From an uncultured Alcaligenaceae bacterium (GTDB taxonomy: Bacteria; Pseudomonadota; Gammaproteobacteria; Burkholderiales; Burkholderiaceae_B), in NCBI GenBank assembly GCA_937897265.1, contig CALCPT010000006.1, positions 1-5,646 on the forward strand: DNA of 5,646 nucleotides, written 5' to 3'. Below the pieces are notes generated by a model that was given only the letters and a program-made list of their open reading frames with translations, was not told the origin of the DNA and searched no databases. A program made the translations under genes and the position numbers. Positions 5,610-5,646 of the stretch are shown here, piece by piece. Numbering within the stretch: position 1 is the stretch's first letter; every line of letters starts with the position of its first letter.

Positions 5610-5646
5610 AGATCGGAAGAGCACACGTCTGAACTCCAGTCACGCC
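5610..5646 (+). other. Illumina TruSeq adapter read-through (not genomic)
   Basis: From 5610 the sequence is the TruSeq read-1 3' adapter (beginning AGATCGGAAGAGC and ending CCAGTCAC at 5643), followed by GCC, the first three bases of TruSeq index 6 (GCCAAT). The first A can equally be the genomic base or the A-tail. Translated in the argS frame it gives [11 protein letters not shown], a peptide well known as adapter contamination in protein databases. Everything from here on should be masked. Confidence 0.98.

Overview
The window looks like a contig from a betaproteobacterium, probably order Burkholderiales and Alcaligenaceae-like. The ArgS fragment at the right end reads very much like Bordetella/Achromobacter ArgS as I remember it, and the DUF1840-type gene is a family I associate with Burkholderiales. 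This placement is from memory of the families, not from a search.

Layout. (1) Positions 1-199 hold a GC-rich stretch whose best reading is a partial minus-strand ORF running off the left edge. It abuts, at about 170-190, the C-terminal half of an iron-containing alcohol dehydrogenase on the plus strand (homology from about 173 to 757). The NAD-binding half of the dehydrogenase is missing, so this is either a real truncation or an assembly chimera. (2) A 17-bp-arm hairpin (777-822) lies between the dehydrogenase and a convergent DUF1840-type gene (1184-852, minus). (3) A 94-bp divergent intergenic region leads into one large gene (1279-4920, plus). It encodes a 1213-residue protein with a probable Sec signal peptide, a DUF6531-like N-terminus, YD/RHS repeats, an RHS core ending in DPLGLL, and a C-terminal DUF2235-type alpha/beta-hydrolase (Tle1-like phospholipase family) with a GFSRG nucleophile motif. 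(4) Only 51 bp later argS starts (4972). It is cut off after 212 complete codons because the last 37 bases of the window are Illumina TruSeq adapter, not genome.

The most interesting biology is the RHS-DUF2235 protein. It is laid out like a polymorphic toxin (export signal, RHS shell, enzymatic tip) but has no recognisable PAAR or VgrG domain and no immunity gene next to it, and it sits between apparent housekeeping genes. The most important technical points are the adapter at the right end, which makes a false in-frame tail on ArgS, and the suspicious junction at the left end. The other genes show no sign of acting with the RHS gene; argS appears to be an independent housekeeping gene.
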